In this document: positions 19,162-27,616 of the stretch, piece after piece
Numbering within the stretch: position 1 is the stretch's first letter
How the letters are laid out: each line of letters begins with the position of its first letter
DNA from: Pseudarthrobacter equi
Lineage (GTDB): Bacteria > Actinomycetota > Actinomycetes > Actinomycetales > Micrococcaceae
Assembly (NCBI RefSeq): GCF_900105535.1
Contig: NZ_LT629779.1
Coordinates: 186,001-250,000 of the forward strand
DNA length: 64,000 nt
Reading direction: 5' to 3'
The notes under the pieces: generated by a model
The model's input: the letters and a program-made list of their open reading frames with translations, nothing else
What the model was told of the DNA's origin: nothing
Databases searched by the model: none
Position numbers and translations under genes: made by a program

Positions 19162-20525
19162 CAGTTGCCCCCGCCTGCCGTATAGACGGGACCCACATTG
19201 TTCTTCAGCAGGGCCGGCACTGCCTGGGCCGGGTGGACCTTTGTCCGCAATGTGGGAGTCCAGGATCCGTCCGCCACCAGTTGCTTGTCGGCGGTTGCGG
19301 CAGAGTTGTACGCGGCCAGGAGGTCCACGCGCTTTCCGTTGACAGTGTTGTCCACGGCAGTGATGGCCTGGCCCTTGAAGTGCCTGATCAGCGAGGACGC
19401 TGGAATGTCCCGGGGCATGGTGAAGGCGTTGGCCTCGGCATAAATGTGGGACTCGACGCCCGCGCCGAAGGTGTACGTGTAGGGCGTCGGCGAGGCGGCC
19501 GACGTCGTGAAGTGGTTGTTGTAGACGTCCACCTGGCCGTAGCGGACCCGCGGGGCGCGCTGGCCGACGTTCTCGAAGGAGTTGTGGTGGATGGTGACGC
19601 GTAGCTTGCCGACGTCTCCGCGGCTGGTCGAGTCGGTGGATCCGATCAGGAGGAGCTTGTCATGGTCGGAGAAACGGTTGTAGGAGAGCGTGACCAGGTC
19701 TGAGCCGTTGGTGACGTCCACTGCCCCGTCGTGGACCTGGTACGGGCGTCCGAAGTACGAGGGCTGGTTGATGTCCAGGTTGGGGGCATCAGTGAAGTGT
19801 GAGTGGTCAACCCAGACGTTCGTTGATCCGTTGATGACCTGGAGGAGGTCGTACTCGCTGTTCCAGTTGCCGTGGTCGCCATCGGTGGGGTCCCAGGCAG
19901 GGAAGCAGTCAGCCGAATCCCGGACGGTGAGGTTCCTGAAGATCACGTTGTTGGCCCGGTTGATGCGCAGGGCGGCGCCGGTGATGCTGCTGTCAGCGGT
20001 GGCACCCACAATGGTGGTGTTACTGGGGATGTCCCACCGGATGACAGCGGCCTGGTTGGCTGCGGCCTTGCGCCGGGCACTCTCCTGCTCCCCGGCCGGC
20101 TCCTGGTCAGTTCCGTACCGGGCGGGGTCATAGTCGTAGAGGTACTGCTCCAGGGAGAACCCCGTGCCCGCCGCGTAATCGACGCAGCTCAGTTCACCGG
20201 CGGGGCCGGTGTTTGCCCGGATGTCGCCGTGGACGCGGATGATGCGGGGGTCAGTGCCGGTTGCCGCGAGCGCGGAGACCAGCTCGGTCCGGTTGCGGAC
20301 GTCGAAGATTCGGTCCGGTGTGGCTGTGGATCCTCCCGTTGTTCCGGCGCCGGAGGACGCCCAGCCGTCGCGTTCCGGGAGAACCTGGCGCTCAAGCGGC
20401 TGCCTCACGGTCTGGGCTGTGGGGGATGACTGCGGCGGGGGTGGGGCGGCCATGGCCTGGACCGGCAGGCAGAACGCCGCCGCTGCCGCCGTTGCTGCGA
20501 TTGCCAAGGGACGTTTGATGCGCAT
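19161..20525 (-). CDS. Secreted pectate lyase (polysaccharide lyase family 1-like)
   Basis: 454 residues. The Sec signal peptide MRIKRPLAIAATAAAAAF ends at about AMAAP. The right-handed beta-helix contains the family 1 signature VWVDHSHF, the calcium and substrate region DVTNGSDLVTLSYNRFSDHDK (split: DVTNGSDLVTLS, YNRFSDHDK), and the catalytic-arginine region NVGQRAPRVRYG. It cleaves de-esterified polygalacturonate outside the cell by beta-elimination. GGAGGAAG precedes the ATG. It is the first gene of a two-gene operon with the esterase fusion, behind two LacI-type operator copies. Confidence 0.93.
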   Translation of the reverse strand: MRIKRPLAIAATAAAAAFCLPVQAMAAPPPPQSSPTAQTVRQPLERQVLPERDGWASSGAGTTGGSTATPDRIFDVRNRTELVSALAATGTDPRIIRVHGDIRANTGPAGELSCVDYAAGTGFSLEQYLYDYDPARYGTDQEPAGEQESARRKAAANQAAVIRWDIPSNTTIVGATADSSITGAALRINRANNVIFRNLTVRDSADCFPAWDPTDGDHGNWNSEYDLLQVINGSTNVWVDHSHFTDAPNLDINQPSYFGRPYQVHDGAVDVTNGSDLVTLSYNRFSDHDKLLLIGSTDSTSRGDVGKLRVTIHHNSFENVGQRAPRVRYGQVDVYNNHFTTSAASPTPYTYTFGAGVESHIYAEANAFTMPRDIPASSLIRHFKGQAITAVDNTVNGKRVDLLAAYNSAATADKQLVADGSWTPTLRTKVHPAQAVPALLKNNVGPVYTAGGGN

Positions 20526-20585
20526 GTGCTGTCTTCCTCCATTGGAATGAACCGCCTCCGCTGCCGACTTCGCTGTGCGGCATGT

Positions 20586-20632
20586 CAGAAAGCGGTTTCT
20601 CTAGTCTGTGAAACCGCTTTCTGGTCTGTCAA
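20586..20632 (-). promoter_or_regulatory. Pectinase operon promoter with two LacI-like operators
   Basis: A perfect 14-base inverted repeat, CAGAAAGCGGTTTC (20586-20599) and GAAACCGCTTTCTG (20610-20623), with a 10-base spacer. Each arm is itself a near-palindrome GAAAnCGnTTTC, the size and shape of a LacI-family operator, so this is probably two adjacent sites. A consensus TTGACA lies at 20632 to 20627 reading leftwards, immediately upstream of the first site, so bound repressor would cover the promoter. Confidence 0.75.
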
Positions 20633-20733
20633 TAGGGTTGACAGAATTGGACGAATCCTGAGTTCAGGCCGGCAGCGCGTTCAGGAGCAGAATTTGCCAG
20701 GATGTCCGAAGGCTGTTGTGGAAGCATGGGGCC

Positions 20734-21159
20734 ATGGGTTCCTTCATTCTTCGGGTCATCTTCAACGCAGCCGCCCTGTGGGTAGCAAGCTGGGTCCTGC
20801 CGGGCATGGACATCACCAGCACTGCCGCCTCCGATGCTGTGGCACGGACCGGCATCTCGCAGGACACCGACACCATCGGGATAGTCCTGGCATACCTGTT
20901 TATCGGCCTCATTTTCGGCGTGGTCAACGCCTTGGTGCGGCCGCTGGTGAGCCTGCTTGCGCTCCCGATCACCATCCTGACGCTTGGGCTGTTCGCGATC
21001 GTCATCAACGCCGCCATGCTCTACCTGACAGCCTGGATCAGCAACTACACCCCCGTGCACCTCACCATCGATTCCTTCTTCTGGACGGCCATCCTGGCCG
21101 CGATCATCATCTCCCTGGTGTCACTGGTGGCCGGGCTGGTGCCCGGCAGCCGGCGCTGA
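20734..21159 (+). CDS. Phage-holin-like four-helix membrane protein (PF04020-type)
   Basis: 141 residues from the ATG at 20734. Four hydrophobic segments: residues 5-25, 46-65, 70-92 and 105-130. The pattern GLIFGVVNALVRPLVSLLALP followed by ITILTLGLFAIVINAAMLYL is that of the small holin-like/YvlD family found in many bacterial chromosomes; despite the name it is not evidence of a prophage. A TTG start 18 bases upstream is an alternative. It diverges from the pectinase operon. Confidence 0.82.
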   Translation: MGSFILRVIFNAAALWVASWVLPGMDITSTAASDAVARTGISQDTDTIGIVLAYLFIGLIFGVVNALVRPLVSLLALPITILTLGLFAIVINAAMLYLTAWISNYTPVHLTIDSFFWTAILAAIIISLVSLVAGLVPGSRR

Positions 21160-21389
21160 AGTTTCCATAACCCCGCGCCGCCGAACTTCCTGAAGGTGGC
21201 CCAAAGGCCTGCGGCTGCGGCCCAAGTACCGGAAGAGGCTGAAACAGGTACCCGGCAGGTGGCGTGCTCCGGCCGGCTGCCGAAACTCCAGTACCCGCTA
21301 CCCATGACCGCCCGGGGCCACCGCTCCTAGGCTGCGAACGGGGCCGGCGACAGGCCCGTAGCTGTCAGTTCCGGATACGGGGGACAAGA

Positions 21390-22316
21390 ATGAAGGCACG
21401 AGCAATCCTGGCTGCGGCCTGCCTGCTGCTGGCGTGGCAAGCGGGACCGGCCCGCGCGGATTCCGGGGCGGTGCCGCTTCCCCAGGAGTCCGCCGTCCTG
21501 GGCAACGATGTTTCCTGGCCGCAATGCGGCGGTCAGTTGCCTGCACCGCCGGCGTTTGCCGTGGTGGGCGTCAACGGCGGCCGGCCAACGACGGCGAACC
21601 CTTGCCTAGCGGAGCAACTGGCCTGGGCGGACCGCAGCTCCGAGGCGGCGGCAGGAGTTCCGTCTGCAATTTACGTCAACACCGCCTCGACTGGCCCGGT
21701 GGGCTCCTTGTGGTGGCCTGGAAACAACAGCGTGATGGGTGCGGACATCGCCAACCCCTACGGGATGTGCGATGGCACCGCATCCCCCGCCTGCGCTTAT
21801 GTCCACGGCTATGCGATGGCCTACAACGACGCGGGGAGCCTCGCCGGGGCAGGAGGCGGTGCGGCCCACCGCACGTGGTGGCTGGACGTCGAGACCGGGA
21901 ACAGCTGGCTGTCCAACAAGGCTGCCAACACCGCGGAGCTGGAGGGCATGACCGCCTACCTGCAGGGCGCCGGGGTGGAGGTGGGCATATATTCCACCGG
22001 CTACCAGTTCGGCGAAATTGTGGGTGACGTGGGCCCCCACAGCAACCTGTACTCCCTGATGAGCTGGCTGGCGGGCGCTGAATCCACCTCCAGCGCGGCG
22101 GATCTTTGCGGGGCCGCTCCCCTCACCTCCGGCGGCGTCGTCGCGCTCACGCAATTTACCGCCGGCAACCTCGATTACAACTTCCGTTGCCCCGTGGCAC
22201 AGCCGGTGGCTCCACCGCCGGCGCTCGCTCCGCCAGCAGCCCCGGAGCCTGCCCCGGCTCCAGCGAAGACCCGCTCCAACCGCTACGCCGAGATACCTGC
22301 CGCCCAAATCGCCTGA
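21390..22316 (+). CDS. Secreted GH25-like domain protein
   Basis: 308 residues. The Sec signal peptide MKARAILAAACLLLAWQAG is cleaved near PARADS. The mature part has GNDVSWPQCGG, AVVGVNGGRP, TWWLDVETGNSW and VGIYSTGYQF, the strand order of glycoside hydrolase family 25-like (lysozyme-fold) domains, and paired cysteines that could form disulfides. The C-terminus after residue 270 is a Pro/Ala tail ending in a basic patch. The aspartate and glutamate of WLDVETG are in the place expected for GH25 acids, but peptidoglycan activity is not proven. The 230-base gap upstream holds a TAGGCT box near 21330 and nothing else I can name. Confidence 0.75.
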   Translation: MKARAILAAACLLLAWQAGPARADSGAVPLPQESAVLGNDVSWPQCGGQLPAPPAFAVVGVNGGRPTTANPCLAEQLAWADRSSEAAAGVPSAIYVNTASTGPVGSLWWPGNNSVMGADIANPYGMCDGTASPACAYVHGYAMAYNDAGSLAGAGGGAAHRTWWLDVETGNSWLSNKAANTAELEGMTAYLQGAGVEVGIYSTGYQFGEIVGDVGPHSNLYSLMSWLAGAESTSSAADLCGAAPLTSGGVVALTQFTAGNLDYNFRCPVAQPVAPPPALAPPAAPEPAPAPAKTRSNRYAEIPAAQIA

Positions 22317-22323
22317 ACACCGG

Positions 22324-23694
22324 CTAGCGTCCGCCAAGGTGGCGCTCGTGGGAGCGGGGATCCGGCGGTGCAAGGGTGGTGGAGGGGCCCTTGGCCCGCG
22401 TCAGGGAGTAGCGCGTGGCCGAGGCCGCTCCCCCGGCGCCGAGCACACCGCCCAGGGCCGCCGTGGAGTGTACGAGCGACGGATCATCGCTCGCCGCCAC
22501 GAGCCGTGCTGCGTCCTCATAGCCGCTAAGCCGGTGTCCGGGACCAAGCCCTTTGTCCCCGCCGGGCTCGATCGGCGTGTCCACCGATACGGTCACCCGG
22601 TTGCGGGTTTCGGGGTTGGGGGCACCGTCGCTGCCGGGGACCCAGTCGGCCTGATGCTCAAGGTGCAGGGACTCCACGTCCTCACGGGTGGTGATCCCCG
22701 CCACCGGAGACCCGGCGGTGAGCACATACTTCACGTCATACTGCGCCAACACCCGCGGATCGGCGGCCATGTTCATGGCATGGATGCCGCCCTGGCTGTA
22801 ACCCACAGCAACTACGGGAGCACCCTTTTCGGCTCCAGCTTCGCCTAGCGCCGCGAGGACAGCCTCATTCACTTCCCGGGAGTCGTACAGCATGGACTCC
22901 ACGATGCCCGCCTCATCAAAGGGGTTGTCACCGCCGGCGTCCTTTCCGGCAGCCTGGGTCCCCGGAACAATGACCACGTAGGCCGTTTCGCCGCCGTTAT
23001 CCACTTCCAGGACCTCGATGGCTCCGGTACCACGGGCCTCCACTTCCTGGAGCCGCGCCAGCAACCCTCCAGGCGACGTGTCAAGGTCCACCTGGACCGT
23101 TTCCTGCTTCCGCAGCGTGATGTCCCGCGGGATGAAGGTTGCCACCAACGCCATCAAGGCATCCCGGATCAAGGGGGCGTGTTCGTTGACTGCCTGCACC
23201 TGGGGCGCCGCCAACTGCATCATGGCAATGACGTTTTCGGTGACCCTCCGGTCCGGAACGCCAGTGGCTGCCATCGTGGCCCACGAGAGACCGGTCTCCG
23301 TCATGGCGGCGAATCCGAGGCTTCTTCCCACATTGGCCCGCCACTCCGCGTCCTGGTAATCACGCATGCAGGCACGGACCTGGCTGCTGATCCGCTGCAG
23401 CTCCGCCCGGCTTGCCTGGACCCGCCACTGGCCGTCCCGCACTGCCGCGATGTGCCCGGAAGCGGACCACGGCGGCTGCCGGTCAGCCCAGCAGAGCTGG
23501 TCCAGGATTCGTCCGGCCTCCTGTTCCACGACAATCAGGTCACTGGCCAAAGCCTCAAGTTTTTCGGCGCCCGCAGTCAACTCCTCGAGCTGGACCCCGA
23601 TGCCGCCGCTGCCACCCCGGATGCTCAGGTGGCCGTCCCGCGACGCACCGGTCAGCCTGACGGGCTCGGGATAGGCCTCATCTGCCAAGTCCAT
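22324..23694 (-). CDS. WXG100-like domain fused to an alpha/beta hydrolase
   Basis: 456 residues from the ATG at 23694. Residues 30-128 are helical and carry WSASG (W76-G80) followed by Y113-x3-E117, the spacing of the WXG motif and C-terminal secretion motif in type VII secretion substrates. Residues about 225-420 look like an alpha/beta hydrolase: nucleophile elbow GYSQG with S300, D350 in QADW and H387 in GPGHRL as likely triad. There is no signal peptide. The start codon overlaps the stop of the small WXG-like gene (TGATG), so the two are made together. I infer a secreted or surface-delivered serine hydrolase; its substrate is unknown, and the remaining 36 residues are polar and disordered. 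Confidence 0.8.
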   Translation of the reverse strand: MDLADEAYPEPVRLTGASRDGHLSIRGGSGGIGVQLEELTAGAEKLEALASDLIVVEQEAGRILDQLCWADRQPPWSASGHIAAVRDGQWRVQASRAELQRISSQVRACMRDYQDAEWRANVGRSLGFAAMTETGLSWATMAATGVPDRRVTENVIAMMQLAAPQVQAVNEHAPLIRDALMALVATFIPRDITLRKQETVQVDLDTSPGGLLARLQEVEARGTGAIEVLEVDNGGETAYVVIVPGTQAAGKDAGGDNPFDEAGIVESMLYDSREVNEAVLAALGEAGAEKGAPVVAVGYSQGGIHAMNMAADPRVLAQYDVKYVLTAGSPVAGITTREDVESLHLEHQADWVPGSDGAPNPETRNRVTVSVDTPIEPGGDKGLGPGHRLSGYEDAARLVAASDDPSLVHSTAALGGVLGAGGAASATRYSLTRAKGPSTTLAPPDPRSHERHLGGR

Positions 23695-23996
23695 CAGGGC
23701 ATCCTGCCGGCACTGGCCGCCGCCGCCACACTGTCCGCAGCGTGCCTCGCGACGGCGGCCCTCGCCACCTCCAGGGCGTCGACAGCTTGGCGCAGGGCTG
23801 CGCCCTGCCGGCCCACCGTGTCCCGGTACGCCCGCCCGGCCGGCGATTGCCACTCCAGCATCTGGATGTCCCGCAGATGGGCCAGAGCTTCCTCGACGCG
23901 CGCCCCGCACCGTGCAAGCCGGTTCACCAAGGGCAACAAATCAGCGGCAACATGCTCGGCGGCGCCCGGCAGTCCATCCCCCAGGATGTTTCCCAT
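23694..23996 (-). CDS. Small WXG100/ESAT-6-like protein
   Basis: 100 residues, nearly all predicted helical, starting MGNILGDGLPGAAEHVAADL. W49 with SPAG and AYRDTVGRQ reproduces the turn between two helices in WXG100 proteins (W-x-S-x-x-G here), but no Y-x3-D/E motif follows. AAAGAGG lies just before the ATG at 23996; an upstream ATG at 24017 is possible. Its partner downstream carries the Y-x3-E motif that this one lacks, the usual division in heterodimeric pairs. Confidence 0.72.
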   Translation of the reverse strand: MGNILGDGLPGAAEHVAADLLPLVNRLARCGARVEEALAHLRDIQMLEWQSPAGRAYRDTVGRQGAALRQAVDALEVARAAVARHAADSVAAAASAGRMP

Positions 23997-24158
23997 GTGA
24001 CCTCTTTCCCCGGGCACCCCGGACCTGTTGCCTACCTGCTGACGGGGCCCACGCTACGGAAGACGGCGCACCGGCCTAAGTGCCGCCGTCGGCCATGTGG
24101 ATAAGTAACGTAAGCGGCCCACTTAAGGCGCCGCCGGAGTTCGTGAAAGAATCAGCAC

Positions 24159-25601
24159 ATGCCTGAAACTGCCGCCACAGCTGATACCCGCACGCCCTCA
24201 GGACGCCTGGCCCTCGCCGCGTCCACGGAAAAAATCGCCCTGGGCCCCTTGGACGGCCGGTACCAGCCGGCAGTGGCCCCGCTGGTCGACTACCTGTCCG
24301 AGGCAGCGCTCAACCGGGACCGCGTGGCCGTCGAAGTTGAATGGCTGATCCACCTGACCAGCAACAACGTCCTCCCCGGGGCGGGCCCCCTGACCGCGGA
24401 ACAGCAGCAGCAGCTGCGTGCCGTCGTCACCGAATTCGACGCCGCTTCCGTGACGGAACTGGCCGAAATCGAAGCCGTCACCGTGCACGATGTGAAGGCC
24501 GTGGAGTACTACATCGGCCGCCGCCTTCCCGCCATCGGCATCGAAAACCTGACCGCCATGGTCCACTTCGGCTGCACGTCCGAGGACATCAACAACCTTT
24601 CCTACGCGCTCGGCGTCAAGGGTGCTGTGGAGGACGTGTGGCTGCCCGCAGCCCGCGCCCTGGTGGCACAGATCAGCACGATGGCCGAGGACAACCGCGC
24701 CGTGCCCATGCTGTCCCGCACGCACGGCCAGCCGGCCACCCCCACCACGCTCGGCAAGGAACTGGCGGTCATCGCGCACCGCCTGAACCGCCAGCTGGAC
24801 CGCATTGCCAGGACCGAATACCTGGGCAAGATCAACGGCGCCACCGGCACCTACGCCGCGCACGTCGCCTCCGTCCCCGGGGCCGACTGGCAGCAGGTCT
24901 CCAAGTCGTTCGTGGAGGGCCTGGGGCTGACCTGGAACCCGCTCACCACCCAGATCGAAAGCCACGACTGGCAGGCAGAGCTGTACGCCGACGTGGCGCG
25001 CTTCAACCGCATCCTGCACAACGTCTGCACGGACATCTGGAGCTACATCTCCATCGGCTACTTCGCGCAGATCCCGGTGGCAGGCGCAACCGGCTCGTCC
25101 ACTATGCCGCACAAGGTCAACCCCATCCGCTTCGAAAACGCCGAGGCAAACCTGGAGATCTCCTCCGGCCTGCTGGACGTCCTGGGCTCCACCCTGGTGA
25201 CCTCCCGCTGGCAGCGGGACCTCACCGATTCCTCCAGCCAGCGCAACATCGGCGTGGCATTCGGCCACTCCCTCCTGGCTATCTCCAACGTGGCCAAGGG
25301 CCTGGAGCGCCTTGACGTGGCCGAGGACGTGCTGGCCGGGGACCTGGACACCAACTGGGAAGTCCTGGGCGAGGCGATCCAGATGGTGATGCGCGCCGAG
25401 GCGATTGCCGGCGTCGAGGGCATGGAGAACCCCTACGAGCGGCTCAAGGACCTCACCCGCGGCAACCGCGTGGACGCCGCGCGGATGCAGGAATTCGTGC
25501 AGGGCCTGGGCCTGTCCGCCGACGCCGAAGCCCGGCTGCTGGCCCTGACTCCCGGCAAGTACACGGGCATCGCGGACCAGCTGGTCGACCACCTCAAGTA
25601 A
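24159..25601 (+). CDS. purB: Adenylosuccinate lyase
   Basis: 480 residues. Catalyses two fumarate-releasing steps of purine synthesis (SAICAR to AICAR, and adenylosuccinate to AMP) in the cytosol. LGPLDGRYQPAV marks the Escherichia coli-type PurB. The fumarase/aspartase signature is GSSTMPHKVNPIRFENAEAN, with the catalytic-loop serine nearby, and SRTHGQPATPTT carries the active-site His. Preceded by a short purine-rich GAAAGAA and followed by a convincing terminator at 25635-25670, so it is probably monocistronic. Confidence 0.96.
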   Translation: MPETAATADTRTPSGRLALAASTEKIALGPLDGRYQPAVAPLVDYLSEAALNRDRVAVEVEWLIHLTSNNVLPGAGPLTAEQQQQLRAVVTEFDAASVTELAEIEAVTVHDVKAVEYYIGRRLPAIGIENLTAMVHFGCTSEDINNLSYALGVKGAVEDVWLPAARALVAQISTMAEDNRAVPMLSRTHGQPATPTTLGKELAVIAHRLNRQLDRIARTEYLGKINGATGTYAAHVASVPGADWQQVSKSFVEGLGLTWNPLTTQIESHDWQAELYADVARFNRILHNVCTDIWSYISIGYFAQIPVAGATGSSTMPHKVNPIRFENAEANLEISSGLLDVLGSTLVTSRWQRDLTDSSSQRNIGVAFGHSLLAISNVAKGLERLDVAEDVLAGDLDTNWEVLGEAIQMVMRAEAIAGVEGMENPYERLKDLTRGNRVDAARMQEFVQGLGLSADAEARLLALTPGKYTGIADQLVDHLK

Positions 25602-25634
25602 GCCCCGTGGGGCTACCCCCACACGTACGACGGC

Positions 25635-25670
25635 GGCGCCGGGCCCGGGAGGGTCCGGCGCCTTTCGTTT
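25635..25670 (+). terminator. Rho-independent terminator of purB
   Basis: GGCGCCGG (25635-25642) pairs with CCGGCGCC (25655-25662) around a 12-base loop, followed by TTTCGTTT. It lies 34 bases past the purB stop. A smaller hairpin AGCCCC-GT-GGGGCT at 25601-25614 sits directly on the stop codon. Confidence 0.75.
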
Positions 25671-25744
25671 ATCCGCGGCGGGCCGGCCGGGCCTGGGTGC
25701 CGGGCGTTTCGGCGGCACCGCGAGGGAGTGCGAAACTGGAGGGC

Positions 25745-26419
25745 ATGAAGCTGCTGCTCATCCGCCACGGAGAGACTCCCGGAAACGTCCTTGGCCAACT
25801 GGACACCGCCCACCCGGGGCCCGGCCTGACCGAACTGGGCGAACGGCAGGCAGAGGCCATGGCGCGGTCGCTGGCCAACGAACCCATCCGGGCGCTCTAC
25901 GCCTCCACACTGGTCCGCACGCAGATTACCGCGGCGCCGTTGGGCAGGCTTCACGGCCTGGAGACCACGGTGCTGGACGGGCTGCACGAGATCGAGGCCG
26001 GCTCGCTGGAGAAGCTGACGGACCATGAGTCGCATAAGCGCTACATGGGTACGGTGATCTCCTGGGCCGCCGGCGACCTGGACGCCCGAATGCCCGCAGG
26101 ACCCGACGGCCACGCATTCTTCGGCCGGTTCGACGCCGCGATTGCGAGGGTCATCGAACGGACCGCCGGGCAGCGGGACACCGTGGCGGTGGTGAGCCAT
26201 GGTGCAGCCATCAGGACCTGGGCCGGGCTCCGCGCCGAGGGCATCGGTCATGAGTTTGCGGCCAAGCATGTGCTGGCCAACACCGGAATCGTGGCGCTGG
26301 AGGGCGATCCGGACAGTGGCTGGAAGCTGATCCACTGGGCAGGCAGCCCGGTGGGCGGCCTGGCCTTGGCGGATCCCACGGCCGAAGATCCCACCGGCCA
26401 GGACGTCAGCCGCCCGTAG
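25745..26419 (+). CDS. Histidine phosphatase / phosphoglycerate-mutase-like protein
   Basis: 224 residues beginning MKLLLIRHGETPGN: the catalytic RHG motif with His8. A second active-site His lies in AVVSHGAAIRTW. Between them are LTELGERQAEAMA and LYASTLVRTQITAAPL, as in the cofactor-dependent phosphoglycerate mutase superfamily. Many members are phosphatases of small metabolites, so a glycolytic role should not be assumed. The ATG at 25745 is chosen; the 46-codon extension upstream runs through the purB terminator. Confidence 0.9.
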   Translation: MKLLLIRHGETPGNVLGQLDTAHPGPGLTELGERQAEAMARSLANEPIRALYASTLVRTQITAAPLGRLHGLETTVLDGLHEIEAGSLEKLTDHESHKRYMGTVISWAAGDLDARMPAGPDGHAFFGRFDAAIARVIERTAGQRDTVAVVSHGAAIRTWAGLRAEGIGHEFAAKHVLANTGIVALEGDPDSGWKLIHWAGSPVGGLALADPTAEDPTGQDVSRP

Positions 26420-26444
26420 CGCCGGTTTCCCGGCGACTGGCCTG

Positions 26445-27320
26445 CTACCGGGGAAGCGCGCACCCCGCCGCGGCCGCTGCCAGCCGAAGTCGCGGGGCGC
26501 CGCGCAGAATTGGTGAGGCGGCCGGAGCCGGAGGAACCAGCCGCGCGGCCATCGCGGAAGCGACATCCGCCGTTGGGCGTTCGCCGCTTTCCATTGCCGT
26601 CAGCGAGCTCAGAAAGTGGTGCCACCGCGGCCCCAGGGACTCGGGTATGTGCGGACTCCTGAGGGTCCTGGCCACGAGTGACTCCACCGCCGTCCCTGGA
26701 AACGCCTTGGATCCGGTCAGCAGTTCCAGCAGGACCAGGCCCATGGCATAGATGTCCCAGGCGGGATCGGCAACCCCGCCTGCAGCCTGTTCCGGGCTCA
26801 TGTAATGGACTGTTCCGGACGAGATTCCCGGCTCCGGTGCCGTGCCCGCCACCGCCGCGATGCCGAAATCGATGACCCGGACCGGGCTTCGCCGTAGGCC
26901 GCTCAGCATCAGGTTTCCCGGCTTGATGTCCCGGTGCACCAGTCCCGCGGTGTGCAGGTGGGCCAGGCCGCTGAAGATGCTCCGCGCCCACACCGCCACG
27001 GCGTCGGCACTGTGGCGGTCGGATCGCACAGCTTCGGAGAGGCTGGTTCCCAACGCCAGCTCCTCAACCATGAAGGCATGCCCCGGGCGATAGGTGCCGG
27101 CCGGCATGACTCCCTGATCGATGAACCTGACGATGGACGGGTGCCGCAGCGATGCGAGCACCCTTGCCTCGTTATGGATGCGCCAATGGTGCTTGTCCGA
27201 GTTGTCGGCCGCCACCTTGACGGCCACGTCCGGACCCCCCGCCACGTCAACCGCCCGGAAGACTTCGGCCATGGAACCGCGGCCCAACCGCTCCCGGAGC
27301 AGGAAGCGGCCGGCGATCAC
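26445..27320 (-). CDS. Soluble Hanks-type serine/threonine protein kinase
   Basis: 291 residues from a GTG at 27320. All kinase landmarks are present: glycine loop GRGSMAEV, K35 in VAVKV, catalytic HRDIKPGN (129-136), DFG (151-153) and SPEQ. After the kinase domain there are only about 30 residues, Ala-rich and ending AAAAAGCALPR, with no clear membrane helix and no PASTA domains, unlike PknA/B-type receptors. The GTG overlaps the stop of the small upstream gene (GTGA). The operon probably answers to the neighbouring MarR regulator through CTAG-containing operators. Substrates are unknown. Confidence 0.9.
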   Translation of the reverse strand: MIAGRFLLRERLGRGSMAEVFRAVDVAGGPDVAVKVAADNSDKHHWRIHNEARVLASLRHPSIVRFIDQGVMPAGTYRPGHAFMVEELALGTSLSEAVRSDRHSADAVAVWARSIFSGLAHLHTAGLVHRDIKPGNLMLSGLRRSPVRVIDFGIAAVAGTAPEPGISSGTVHYMSPEQAAGGVADPAWDIYAMGLVLLELLTGSKAFPGTAVESLVARTLRSPHIPESLGPRWHHFLSSLTAMESGERPTADVASAMAARLVPPAPAASPILRGAPRLRLAAAAAGCALPR

Positions 27321-27550
27321 CGGGACGCCCGAATGGGTCCGCCGTACGGTACCCAGGCATCAAGCTGGAAACCGCACTGGCAGCGCCACACCGGCGGGAG
27401 CTTTACCGGCACGAAGTCGTCCGGGTCGAACGAGTACCCCATGGCGGCCCGCCCCCCTGCGGGCGTCACCAGGTCCATGGGCGTGCCGCAGTGAACGGTA
27501 CGCTCTGCTTCCCCAGCAGAGGTCTTCTCAAAAGTGATCAACGCGCTCAC
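27317..27550 (-). CDS. Small Cys-containing protein of unknown function, coupled to the kinase
   Basis: 77 residues from the GTG at 27550, which has GGAG 5 bases upstream. The sequence has HCGTPMDL in the first half and WRCQCGF in the second, a possible metal-binding cysteine/histidine set, with the acidic stretch YSFDPDDFVPVKLPP between. I do not recognise a named family. It is the first gene of a two-gene operon with the protein kinase (4-base GTGA overlap) and has a TTGCTC-N16-TAGGAT promoter-like pair upstream of 27550. Confidence 0.7.
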   Translation of the reverse strand: MSALITFEKTSAGEAERTVHCGTPMDLVTPAGGRAAMGYSFDPDDFVPVKLPPVWRCQCGFQLDAWVPYGGPIRASR

Positions 27551-27595
27551 TACTCCATAAGGCAGTATTCCCGGGCCGATCCTAAGCATACATAT

Positions 27596-27616
27596 AACTA
27601 GAGCAACTAGCTAGTT
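27596..27616. promoter_or_regulatory. CTAG-type operator upstream of the small-protein/kinase operon
   Basis: Perfect 12-base palindrome AACTAGCTAGTT at 27605-27616, with a further AACTAG at 27596-27601. It overlaps the end of the marR gene and lies just upstream of the probable -35 of the leftward kinase operon. The same AACTAG/CTAGTT half sites occur at the marR promoter (28158-28178), which suggests MarR binds both places. Confidence 0.6.

Noticed and set aside
20734..22316. Prophage remnant (holin-like protein next to a lysozyme-fold protein)
   Set aside because: Both are common chromosomal families; no integrase, capsid, tail or attachment repeats are present and base composition matches the surroundings.
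24198..25718. 506-codon open frame on the minus strand
   Set aside because: Antisense to purB, which has all its catalytic motifs; the shadow has none and crosses the purB terminator.
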